From: Apoda limacodes
Lineage: Eukaryota > Arthropoda > Insecta > Lepidoptera > Limacodidae
Length of the DNA stretch: 64,000 nucleotides
Assembly: GCA_946406115.1 (NCBI GenBank)
Contig: OX291550.1
Coordinates: 22,420,722 to 22,484,721, forward strand
Direction: 5' to 3'
This document shows positions 22,001-31,200 of the stretch, piece after piece. A model generated the notes under the pieces. It was given only the letters and a program-made list of their open reading frames with translations, did not search any database and was not told the DNA's origin. Each line of letters begins with the position of its first letter. The stretch's first letter is position 1. Both the position numbers and the translations under genes were made by a program.

Positions 22001-25000
22001 TTCTGTGTTCTATCTTAATCTTACAATATCTGACTTATTTCGCTAGCCATTATTTTACTTCGTGGCGCAGCGGTAAAAATTTGGACCCGTTTGGGTGGCG
22101 CCCTGGTTTAGATTCACAAATCTGCCCGGAGATGGTGCTGCAGTCGGTATCGTGCAGGACCACGTCTGCTCGGTCAGCTAGTATATATGTATATATACGT
22201 GATATTATATAGCCATCTTTCTGTGAAATTTTATTGTACTCCCAGTAGAGATGGCGATAAGACTGTGACATACAGACAAATATATCATCTCTAACGTCAC
22301 GGGAACCTTAACTCTTACGTTTCCGCGTTCCTTAGACTGCTTTTAAAAATAGATAATATAATCTTGCAAGCATTCATTAAATTTGTATATTGGTTCTTTA
22401 AATTTTTGCGAGATAAAAATAGTTAAATAACAAGATAACTACCCTACCCAACTGTGAGTATGACTGCTGTGGCGACATTCAGAGATTGTCTTATGATAAG
22501 AAGCCTTTAAATATCTACCTACGTACTGTACAACCTATTGTTTGAATAGTATTATCTGAGCATTGTGTATTATTTTATTACCTAATAGTTAACATTCTAC
22601 TAGGTACATTTATATGATATCCATATTTCCCTCTTTTAATATTATTGTTATTTGTATAATTTATTTATTAATCAACGGTGGTACAACAAGATTTCAAGTT
22701 TAAGTTATTACTTTACCACAAATACTTTCTTATCGCTCCTAGTAGTTTCGTCGCACTATCTGGCCGGAGGACGTCCCACTACGTTTTCCTACACGCGGTC
22801 ATCGGTTTCTGCGACTGTAATATGGCTATTATAGCCTCCTAGACAGAGAATTCACCCTCCCGGCTACCCCGATTCGATTAATATTTTTTAGCATTAGGTA
22901 GGTGTATAAGTCCATCCAATAAAAATAAAATAAAGGACAATTCTAAACCGAAATGACTCAATGACTTTCTAAGTAGAAGGGCATGGGACTGGCATATATT
23001 AAGCTAATAAGTTTGTATGTTTGAATCTTAGGAACCAAGTCTGATTTGAAAAGATCTTGGGATACTAGCTGTTCACCGCTGGTTCACCCGCTTTAAGTTA
23101 CAGCTCCACCTCTTAGAGCCGTAGCGTAAATAGCTTATATTAGGGGCGTTATGTTGACAAGATTTATAGGCATTAAATGCGCTCAATGCTCTCTATGCGC
23201 ACAAAAAAATGCGCTATAACGTCACTTCCGGACCGCATTCAACGCATTGACCGCACATGCTCGGGAGGTAGAGCAGTGGATGCACTGCCAAATAGTGAAC
23301 GGCCATATTTTTTGTTTACATTTGGTGAACAGAACAATTTTAATGCCTATGCGATGTCATAGCTCTCAATGCCGTCAATAGAATGCACCTAAAATTTCTC
23401 AACAACAAACGGACTAGGGCAATCTAACGCAAGAACAAAGGTACAGCTAGTTTTTAATGTTAATATGGTTTAACATTTTCCAGGGCTTAAGGTGCTGCAA
23501 TATATGACTGGGGTTCTAGCTATTCAATCTTACCTGGAGATGATATTTCGGCAAAGCAGTTCCATATCAGGTCCTCGTGCTAGCATCGTTTATGGCTTCG
23601 TCCAGCTTGGAGCCGGTAAGACATTGATTAAAATTAAAATAATTTATGTAGTTATAGTAAATATATTATGAGTAAAGTAAATTGACATTACCTAACCTGA
23701 CCATATTAAATTATTACAATGAAATTCAATAATGTAACGTTGAAACGAACCCATCGAGTGAAGTTATGTATAGATACGTTATATACACAGGTATTGCAAG
23801 GATACAAACTTACAAAAGTAAAAAAAATGACAAAAATTCAAAGTGATCTAAAGCACTGAGAACGCAATACTTTAGCCCCTCCCTGACATACGCCCCACTA
23901 CAGGGCACAGGCATCTCCTGCCTGGTTCACTGCAAACTGGCGGACGTTTGTTGAGCTAATGGCTGTCAAATGTCAAATATTTTTAAGCAATCCATAAGGC
24001 CCCTGACTTGGCCTTTATGAAAATAGATACAGGTAGGTAAACTAAAACTATATTAATGCAATGACACTCAATATTGTATGGAATCTTTAAAGGAAACGGA
24101 CACTAAAACTCGAGGAATATGTAAAAATATATATTATAAGCATATGATTATATTCCGTTTCAGTAACGAAGTCCCCTGTGACACATTTCACCATTAAAAC
24201 GCAAACATCTACGTCTCAGTCACTTATGCATTGCTTGTAATTTGGCATTTACAAAAATGTAATAGTTATTAAAAATTACTATCACTTTACTTTGCGAACA
24301 AGGACACTAAAATAATTTATTAGTGTATCATAAAATACATAATTTAAAACAATTGCAATTAATTCCAAACTCAGAAATACACGTAACCCTTTTTTACGAC
24401 ACCTACTACATCATCACTACATTACGTAACAAATTATCAAAGTCACATCTAGTCTAATTTTGTGACATTTCATAAAATAGGTACTTAAAATTTAGATTAT
24501 TACACAATTACATGCTCATCTTTATGTTACCTTTGTATATCTATATATATATATATAAACATGCAAACCAGACAGTGTATACCAGAAGTGGTGCTTAAAC
24601 TCCTGTACTCACGCGCCTCCACGCTTTTCTACGACACTAGGCAATTTCCTTCTTTATGGAAGACTGCAAATGTGCACCTGGTGCTCAAGAAGGTGCGATA
24701 GATGAGATCTATCAATACAGGCCAATCGCTGCTAACCCTCGAATCTTAGCTGTGTCTTGAGCGTGAGTTTAACACGACCTGATCAGCGACCGGTAATATG
24801 GTGACCTTCTAGTGTATCTCACACAACCATGCAGCCTGGACATAGCGAAGGCGTTTGATTGGGTCTGACACCGTAGTCTTCTATCGAAGTTGCCATCTTA
24901 CGGCCTGCCCGAGGGTTTGTACACATGGGTGGCTAGCTTTTTGTCCGACAGTCAAGCCGTAGTTGACGGTAGTTGCCCTGATAGCATGGACATAAACGCT

Positions 25001-26158
25001 GGTGTCCAAGGCAAGACTCTGTGTTGACTCCTACGCTGTTTCTACTGCATATCAATGACATGTTTTCCAACAACAATATACATTGCTATGCAGATGACAG
25101 TACAAGAGACGCTTATAACAAGTTCTGTTGAAGAGGAAAAGCGCGAAAAACTTGTGTCTAATATTGAGTTCACTCTTTTAACACTGACTGAGGATGGGAA
25201 AACTTGGTCCGATTCAATGCTACGAAGTCGCAAGTCTGCGCGTTCTACGCTAAAAAACCCCATACATTGAGGTCCCAGAATTCCAGAACACACCCCTCAC
25301 CTTTTGAGGTCCTTGGTTTACAGCATTTTTTAGCTCCGCGATCATTTGCAAGACAATGTGAAGATGGCGTCTAAAAAACTTGGAGTACTCAACAGAGCAG
25401 AGCAGTAAACCCTAAAAAAAGTTCTTACCGTTTCTACATTAAGGATATAGTTCTTCGGTATGTAGGTATACAAATGGCGTAATTTTTTTTTACTATTAAA
25501 TCGATTTATAATCCTTTGTCGCGATCATGAACCCTAATATCGATTAAAACATGCTTCTCACTAGTCTCATTAAGCTGAGAGATGTCACAGGGGACTGCGT
25601 TGATGAATAGAACTATAGCAACGTTTTTTTTTTTCAGGAATTGGTGCCACATTCCTCGCTGGCTGGTTCGGTCGACGTATCCTCATGTTCACTTCATGTC
25701 TCGGAGTAGCCATATCTCTCACGATACTCGGCACATACTTCTTCCTCCAAGACTACATTAAAGTCTCTTCAGAAACTTTAACATCCATCTCTGCGTTGCC
25801 TCTTATCGGCGTCCTAGGTTTTAATGTTCTCTACGCAATCGGTATAGGAAATTTACCATACGTTATGCAAGCCGAACTGTTTCCTATAAACGTCAAAGTG
25901 GTAGCTTCCAGTTTAGCTACAATGTTGTCTTGTACGTTAAATTTTATAGTAACTAAGTGTTATCAGGTAGTGAAAGATATGTTAGGGCATTATACAGTGT
26001 TTTGGTTCTTTGCGGCTATAGCTTATGTAGGAGTTGTATTTATATATTTCTGTGTACCAGAGACAAGAGATAAGACATTGGAAGAAGTTAACGAAAAAAT
26101 GGAAGAAAGATTACCAGAGGAAGAGCCTCTACGTGACAAGGTTGAGGATAAATTATGA
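10048..26158 (+). CDS. Tret1-like: Tret1-like facilitated sugar (trehalose) transporter, gene A
   Basis: This is a member of the MFS sugar transporter family (SLC2-like), expected in the plasma membrane with 12 helices. Exons: 10048-10093, 10169-10266, 12650-12784, 13790-13873, 15272-15550, 20656-20776, 23485-23615, 25638-26158. The protein is about 471 residues if exon 7 is read in its expected frame, a normal family length. Visible marks are GGVLSWSSPAIPK in the first helix region, SERVGRKR (residues 73-80) in the loop after helix 2, WIPESPYYHL (PESP at 185-188) before the central loop, RYRKALYIVAG, GWFGRRIL, QAELFP (376-381) and a final PETRDKTLEE (439-448). The start is the ATG at 10048: its splice gives ICASFGFIF with correct phase. 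Exon 7 is 131 nt where 132 is required. The frame slips between 23511 and 23518 and meets TAG, so the copy may be a pseudogene or the sequence may have lost a G. The true substrate cannot be read from sequence. Confidence 0.9.
10322..11157 (+). mobile_element. Interspersed repeat in intron 2 of transporter A
   Basis: It begins 'ctagcggcccgtcccggctt' and ends 'tcctctttataatattaagtgtagat', a pair of ends that I recognise as a recurrent lepidopteran repeat. The body is non-coding. The family is not named here because I cannot search. Confidence 0.5.
11866..12070 (+). mobile_element. tRNA-derived SINE
   Basis: A box A-like sequence, gtggcttagttgatag, lies at 11879-11894 and a box B-like ggtttcgatcc at 11933-11943, spaced as in a tRNA-type RNA polymerase III promoter. 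These are followed by the 'gagtctgggtgtt ... tatgtatgt' tail seen in moth SINEs. It lies in intron 2 of transporter A. Confidence 0.6.
12395..12505 (+). mobile_element. RTE-like LINE, 3' coding fragment
   Basis: The plus strand reads RWTDDQNKVAGSGWMRKAEG then WWRSLKKG, resembling the C-terminal tail of RTE-type LINE polyproteins (RWxDDIxKVAGxxWMxxAQD). Nothing upstream continues it, so it is a truncated remnant. The next bases (about 12535-12605) are a tail of another repeat, ending 'cgggcaaaagctagt'. Confidence 0.6.
12969..13027 (+). repeat. (TG)n microsatellite
   Basis: About 29 uninterrupted TG units in intron 3 of transporter A, followed by a short tgtatg/tata stretch. Likely length-variable between individuals. 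Confidence 0.97.
13155..13325. repeat. Imperfect inverted repeat (hairpin) in intron 3
   Basis: Left arm 13155-13209 (with gcagtctcgagctattcaaa) pairs with right arm about 13272-13325 (its complement reads acagtctccagctattctga). The loop is about 60 bp. Weaker pairing may extend outward to about 13100 and 13375. A folded element or the source of a structured intronic RNA are both possible. Confidence 0.55.
13930..14440 (+). mobile_element. Lepidopteran 'ccaagtgcgagtcgg' repeat, containing a GC-rich hairpin
   Basis: It begins cagccaagtgcgagtcggat and ends near 'cttgacagacagacagacgg', the usual two ends of this repeat type. Inside it, 14336-14355 and 14371-14390 are 20-bp arms with one mismatch around a 15-bp GC-rich loop. 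A reversed relative is at 17215-17640. Confidence 0.55.
16654..16951. mobile_element. MITE with perfect 21-bp terminal inverted repeats, copy 1
   Basis: The ends 16654-16674 and 16931-16951 are exact inverse copies (cctgactcaaaatctatttg plus C). The 298-bp element is non-coding and lies in intron 5 of transporter A. A related copy, reversed and missing one end, is in intron 2 of eIF3d at 34897-35156. Confidence 0.75.
17215..17640 (-). mobile_element. Reversed copy of the 'ccaagtgcgagtc' repeat
   Basis: It starts (plus strand) with 'ttgtccgtctgtctgtctgt' and ends with 'gactcgcacttggtcggttt', the reverse of the repeat at 13930-14440. The open frame of 133 codons across it (17249-17650) is made of repeat sequence and is not called a gene. 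Confidence 0.55.
18705..18800. mobile_element. LINE 3'-tail-like fragment
   Basis: The 'gttggcaaac ... gcggtccgcct ... aagcggtcaccg' sequence matches, in reverse, the tail of the jockey-like LINE ending near 50651, and resembles the one at 38520-38640. It is short and diverged. Confidence 0.4.
18950..20246. mobile_element. TA-flanked inverted-repeat element, short copy (1.3 kb)
   Basis: The ends CCCAAGTAACACAA (18950) and TTGTGTTCCTTGGG (20246) are inverted repeats, each flanked by TA, as in Tc1/mariner-type insertions. The body is non-coding and AT-rich, with an internal small palindrome around 'aatgcttttagcatt'. It matches 47635-49215 along nearly its whole length but lacks about 330 bp near the right end. 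It lies in intron 5 of transporter A. No transposase was found, so it would depend on one elsewhere. Confidence 0.7.
20400..20492 (-). mobile_element. Jockey-like LINE coding remnant
   Basis: The minus strand gives LRSEESLPSCVYN, echoing the SLCVFYRLYNG block of the LINE at 50060-50651 and at 55725-55830. It is very short and decayed. Confidence 0.35.
21085..21275. mobile_element. MITE remnant carrying a nested short insertion
   Basis: The sequence 'gtaagttcacaacattt ... atttaatatggcgactgtag ... cagaaaattctgttgcacta' matches the right-hand MITE at 62270-62392 (gtaagttcatagcatttt ... taatatggcgaccgtag ... cagaaaagtttgttgcacta). The match is interrupted by the insertion at 21144-21203. Confidence 0.5.
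21137..21210 (+). mobile_element. Short (60-bp) insertion with 7-bp target duplication, copy 2
   Basis: The insert 21144-21203 begins GGTCAGAGTAACTAAAAGGG like the copy at 5474-5525, has an A-run, and ends around TACACCCCAACCC. It is flanked by AACATTT at 21137-21143 and 21204-21210. The related MITE at 62270-62392 has one 'gcatttt' at this place and no insert. Confidence 0.6.
21451..21972. mobile_element. Foldback element with long inverted arms
   Basis: The outer ends ATTAATTTCATTCGTACAG (21451) and CTGTACGAATAAAATTAAT (21972) are inverse copies. Inside, 21548-21700 pairs with 21725-21878 through ctagcgccgc, ctgctcgtag, attgaacgaaa and ctattttagaacg. It is non-coding and lies in intron 6 of transporter A. 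A hairpin at 55500-55700 shares the inner arm motifs. Confidence 0.65.
22060..22200 (+). mobile_element. Probable tRNA-derived SINE fragment
   Basis: It begins cgtggcgcagcggtaaaaat (22061-22080), a good tRNA-type box A as in moth SINEs. The box B position (ctggtttagattcac) is decayed. The right limit is uncertain. Confidence 0.4.
23140..23392. mobile_element. MITE with TTAG/CTAA ends, copy 1
   Basis: The left end ttaggggcgttatgttgaca and the inverse of the right end (ttaggtgcattctattgacg) match at most positions. The interior matches 42420-42692, including 'acgtcacttcc', 'gaccgcattcaacgcattg' and 'aaatagtgaacggccatat'. It lies in intron 6 of transporter A, just upstream of exon 7. The 61-codon open frame inside it is not called. 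Confidence 0.65.
24570..25420 (+). mobile_element. Jockey-like LINE, decayed reverse transcriptase
   Basis: Conserved reverse transcriptase blocks appear in shifting plus frames: QFPSLWKTANVHLV near 24650, DIAKAFDWV near 24843, LLSKLPSYGLPEGL near 24885, INAGVQGK near 24990 (the PQGS motif is lost), and HINDM with CYADDST (the YADD catalytic motif) near 25050-25110. Stops and frame changes are frequent. It ends near the KKLGVLNRA block at about 25380. It lies in intron 7 of transporter A. Confidence 0.75.
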
Positions 26159-28222
26159 ACTATATAGTTCCATTCGATGTATTTATGTAGTAAGAATTTA
26201 TATCTACGGTTTTAACCCCTAGAAAGGCTAAACCTGTGCCTGGATAGACACCCACATCATAATGATTGGGATAGCATCCTTAACAACTTTTGTCCTGCGT
26301 GGCAAGTGGTGAGCCCATTGCCGCCACACTGCGTCTGATAGTACCTATCTAGTCAGAATAGGGCCCTTTATATGTCTCATATTCATAAGAACACAGTATT
26401 CTTTAGAATTATAAGCGATAAAATGAACCGGAGCAGGGACATAATATTGTTTACCTTATATAACATTCCAAGTATTAGATGCTGCTGTGATTTAAATTAA
26501 GGTCATTTATCTGCATGTTTAATATAAAGATGAGCTTATTCTTAATCCTAAAGCAAAAAAAACACTATTTGATATTTAAAACCTACATCCTAAAAGCAGG
26601 TACAAATTAGATTTAAATAGTGTATTCTCACTTATCGGTACTTAAATTTTATCAGTTACTACTATAACTTTAATTCCGATGTCGAAAAGAGGCCCGAAGT
26701 CATCGCGATTGGTCTAATTTGATGACTCATCATTAAGCCAAACGTTTTCAGCAATTAAACAATATTACAAATAGCAAAATTCAATAGTGTTCCTGCTTGT
26801 AAATAGGTACTTGTGTTTTAAACTTATATTTTAGTGGTTATAATAGTGTATGGGGACTTACCACAATATGATTTATTTTGTTTACCATATTTCGGTACGG
26901 TTATATGCACCGTGGTCACGGTGAGTTATCGTAAATTACATCTGACTTTTAGTAGTGTAGTAGTGACACTGTATAAGTGGTATATGTCGTGATAAGGATC
27001 AAGACAGTGACGAAAACGTAAAAGACGGTAGATAGATGGATATATTTGAACAATGTAGCTTCTTGCACTATGCATCTCCGTATTCTGTCCCGTGACCAGG
27101 GTGCATATAACTGTGCCGAAATATCCGAAACAAAATTAAACGTATCGTGGCAAGTCTCCATAAACTGTTATAATAATTCTGTAGTGAAGGGTTGATGAGG
27201 AAGTGATTATAAGGATAAGGATGAATTAGAAATACATATTGAGGACGAAGAAGAGGAAGAACTCCATATAGTACTACATTTCGGCTTCATCTCTAAAACT
27301 TTTTCCTTACGGAAGTAGTAAACTTACAACGTGACAATAATTAAAATTAATTTATGCACGAAAACAATGCAAATCCACGAATTAAGTACGTAAGAATCTT
27401 GCTATGCTATCAGACTTATAATTGTTTTAAGTCGTTAAAAACCAAAAATTATTGATTTAAAACCTCAAACAAACCATTGTTAACTGTTGAATATAAACTA
27501 TAGAATTATCTTTTAAATGCTATAGTTTAGCCACAAAATTTTCACAAAAACGTCGTATTTAGGCGATTTAGCCTATATTGAAGTCTGTTTTAAACGAAAA
27601 AGAATAGTTTTAGACCTACCGGTTGAATTCGCTTATATCCAGCCTTGTATTTGCATGTATTTATCGCCCTCTTGCTTTAACCAAAATACTAAGAGTGCGC
27701 GGCATCTAAAGCGAGCAAAGAAGTGGGGCATTTCCCTCCGTGCAGCGGCCGTCAACCGAACTAACATAAATAAACTTCCATAAATTCCTCTTAATAAGAA
27801 ACGGTGGATGAGGAATCTCAAAACAACGAGGAATTTCCACACTATGAGAAAGAGGAATCGTCATCAACCCTACTATAGTGATAGGTTTACTTAAAGAAAA
27901 CACTAAAAGTGACCATAATATTGTATTTTCTGAATAAAAATATTAAATACATATTGTTAACTTATTTAACAAACACTGAGCAAATCCCAGCAGACCAAGA
28001 ACCTATTTACTACCTAAAATGTGAATGTCTTAAAACTTTAATAGAAAAGTTTAACCTAAAATTGGGCTAGTTATTGGTAGCAATATTGTCGAATTTTACA
28101 CTGTAGATATGATACAAACACTAAATTCATATAAAAAGTTTAAATTGTCCAAGATAAAACTGACGTATGTAAAGAACAGGATTTCTGTGACAATTGTAAC
28201 CTTGTATAAACGAAAATAAGGT
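26159..28222. other. Convergent intergenic region between transporter A and eIF3d
   Basis: It holds the 3' flanks of two genes pointing at each other. No exon is seen. It includes an inverted-repeat pair at 26888-27135 and, at 27515-27572, a short sequence (tgctatagtttagccacaaa) that recurs at 56141-56200. An AATAAA on the plus strand lies near 27933; polyadenylation sites cannot be assigned with certainty. Confidence 0.5.
26888..27135. mobile_element. Element bounded by inverted 'atttcggcacagttatatgc' sequences
   Basis: Bases about 26888-26922 (atttcggtacggttatatgc, accgtggtcacgg) are the inverse of about 27098-27135, with few mismatches over 32-35 bp. The 175-bp interior is non-coding. This is probably a small inverted-repeat element. 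Confidence 0.55.
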
Positions 28223-31200
28223 CTAAATTCTCTTGGCATTACCGTAAGAGTATAAAGGCGCAAAAGGCGTATCAACGGGTTCGTCACCGCTCTCTTCTGA
28301 AGCGTCAGATTCGAAGGTGTTGTCCGGGATGTCGTACAGACGTATCAAAGGCTTGTTTGGATCTTTCATTATTAGGTATTTACCTAGAAACAAAGTATAA
28401 TTATAACGAAGAATTAGTTACATAACATGTATACATATCCTACTAATATCATCAATGCAGTTTGTGACTTCATATGTTTGTTACCTCTTCACCCTACAAC
28501 AACTGAACTGCTTTGGGTAAAAGTTGAAGTAATGACAGCTTATACCCTGAATTAACATATTGGCAACATTTTCAAGCTTCCGCAGAATTTACTATTATCG
28601 AATTTCTATAACTGCAGCTATAGGAAAATTTCTTACTATAATCAAGGAATTGCTTTGAGAATCCCACGCCGATAGCCGAATTTAGGGCGAGCGGAGCGAC
28701 AGGCAAAAGCTTGTGTCTAACTTTGATAAGGTAATTGATAAGTATTTAAAGGAGTAAAACTGAAAGGAGGAAGAGAAAACAGGACATTGATCTGAAAACT
28801 TACCATCTTTCTGCTTCATGCAGATGTCGATGATGCACCGCAGGATGCCCCAGGCGTTATCCATCGAAAGGTTTATCTGAGCTGCGAATTCATGCGGCTT
28901 GAACTGCTGCGTGCCCAAAATTACATGCCGCGAATTATCTCGCACTTGTGCCCGAGATACGTATCCGAATTTTATTTGGTCCGACCCCGCTAGCAATGCC
29001 TAAAAGGAAAATTAGTTAATAAATTAATGAATACTTAAGACAAATTTTGATATTCAGGTGATAAATCGGGTAGTATTCAGGCTTGAAATTAATATAACTT
29101 AAGCTGAATTTATCATGCGTCATAAATAATTATTTACTGATTGTTAATGAGACTGCAGTCAATAAACAAATAAATCAAAAAAAAAAATTGCCATAACAAT
29201 AACACATTCAATAGCAAAATCAAATACCCTATTTCGCTTGCTTTCTCGCAATCGCTTGTCTCTTTACTAACCTGTACGGTCCACTTGGCTAGCTTGCACG
29301 AGTTGTTCCTAAGCTCATTAGCCAGCACGGCACCACGCTGTGTGTCTAGCTTCTGTCGCCACTCAACTCCGTTAGCCAGCTTAGAGTCCCATTCGTTCAG
29401 CGCCTTGATCGATAGGAACTGGGTCTCATTTTGTGGACCTTGCATTACTGCGTCATGTTCGCAACGAGCTACCAACACCTAAAAATTAACAATTAATTTG
29501 AGTCCTCTTTTATTTATTATATAAGCTATAACTCCTCCCGCACGCTGGAAACTTAGGGAGTAGTACTTGATAGTCTAAATGAATGTAACAAACCGTGATC
29601 CTATTATTATTTGGTAATTGGTGTCGGATTTCAACGGCAACTCCTCCAACGTTTTCAAGTAGCTTATGTCCTTTTCCGGGACTCAAACTATCTGCATGTC
29701 AGCGTGAAGCGGTAACAGACAGATTTACTTTCGCATTTATAATATTTATTATTATATTATATTCATTGATAGTATGGATAGTTTTAAGTATATGTATGTA
29801 CATATGATTGTGCAAAAATATAATTATGATGGCGCTAATGCCACTAGTACTATGAAATATCGGAATAATCTGAAATATCAAAATTCCTTCACTTGATTGA
29901 CGATATTTGACGCTTTACTTGGTGCGCCCCCTATACTACATAAAAACGAAAAAAAAAAAAATTAACATGTTTGACTTTGTTTTTAGTAGCTTACTAACTT
30001 ATTTTTATTACCTAATAAGTGTTTCGGTACATGTTGTATACTCTTTAGCTATTTATCAAAGTATTGTATTATTATTACTTTAAATAGAACTTCTTGCCAG
30101 ATCTTTTTGGCAGAAATTAACACTGTCTACATTGTATTGACGATTCAAAATTGTTATTAGTAACCTATTTGAATAAATATTGTTTGATTTGTTTAATTGA
30201 TTGTAAATGCGAATGTTTGTTTGTAACTTCATAAGTCATTTTACCGATTTAGATAAAATTTGGTATGGAGATAGTTTGAGTCCCGGGCAAGGACATAGGA
30301 TTTTATCCCGAAAGTTTTTGAAGTTATCCGCGGGTATAACTATATCCGAGTTTAAACAAACTATAGTTTGCTCTCAATGACAACCGCATCAATAGTGGAC
30401 TAATCCTGGAGTGTCACCGTGAACTGCAAAGAATTGCATTGAAGAACCGGGTTACTCTTCAATGGATACGTGGGCATAGTGGGTCTCTAGGCAATGATGC
30501 GGTAGATCAGTTGGCAAAGAGAGGATCGGGCACTAAAATAATGGGACCCTAAATAAAATGACATATACCTCAACTTCATACACCACTGGGGACGGAGCCC
30601 ATAGATTTAGGACGGGAGGAGGGCAAAATTCATTAATTACCAGCTATTCCATTAATATTATAAATGCGAAAGTATGGATGTTTGGTTGTTTGTCATCTAA
30701 TCATGCTACAGCCACTGGATGAATCCGGATGAAACTTGGCTTGGCTTATGTCCTGGAAAAGTTTCCACAGGAGAAACTATTACCGATATCCACGAACGAA
30801 TCATAGCTATATTGTAGCTAGAACAAAGTTTTCAAGTATAATCAAGGAGTTGCCGTAGGAATCCTACGCTTATAACCGAATTTAGGGTGTGCGGAGCCGC
30901 GGTCAAAAGCATTTTTATATAAGCCAGTTTGAATTAGTTTAATTTACAAATAATTCTTAAAATATAGGAGGAGCTCTGCTACAGCTATCATTAGAATCAC
31001 GTCTACCAAGTTTCCCATTTTCAGACGGTTTAATGTGTGCGGGACAATGCGATATTTTATAGTTGCGTGCACAAAAAGAGATACGTTCTTAAAGTAATAG
31101 TTACTTTATAAATTTAAATATTGGATTTAGGCTTAATAGGTATATAAATATGCTATGTTGCCTTGTTTATTTGTATTTATCCCATTGCGTACAAGTCAGT

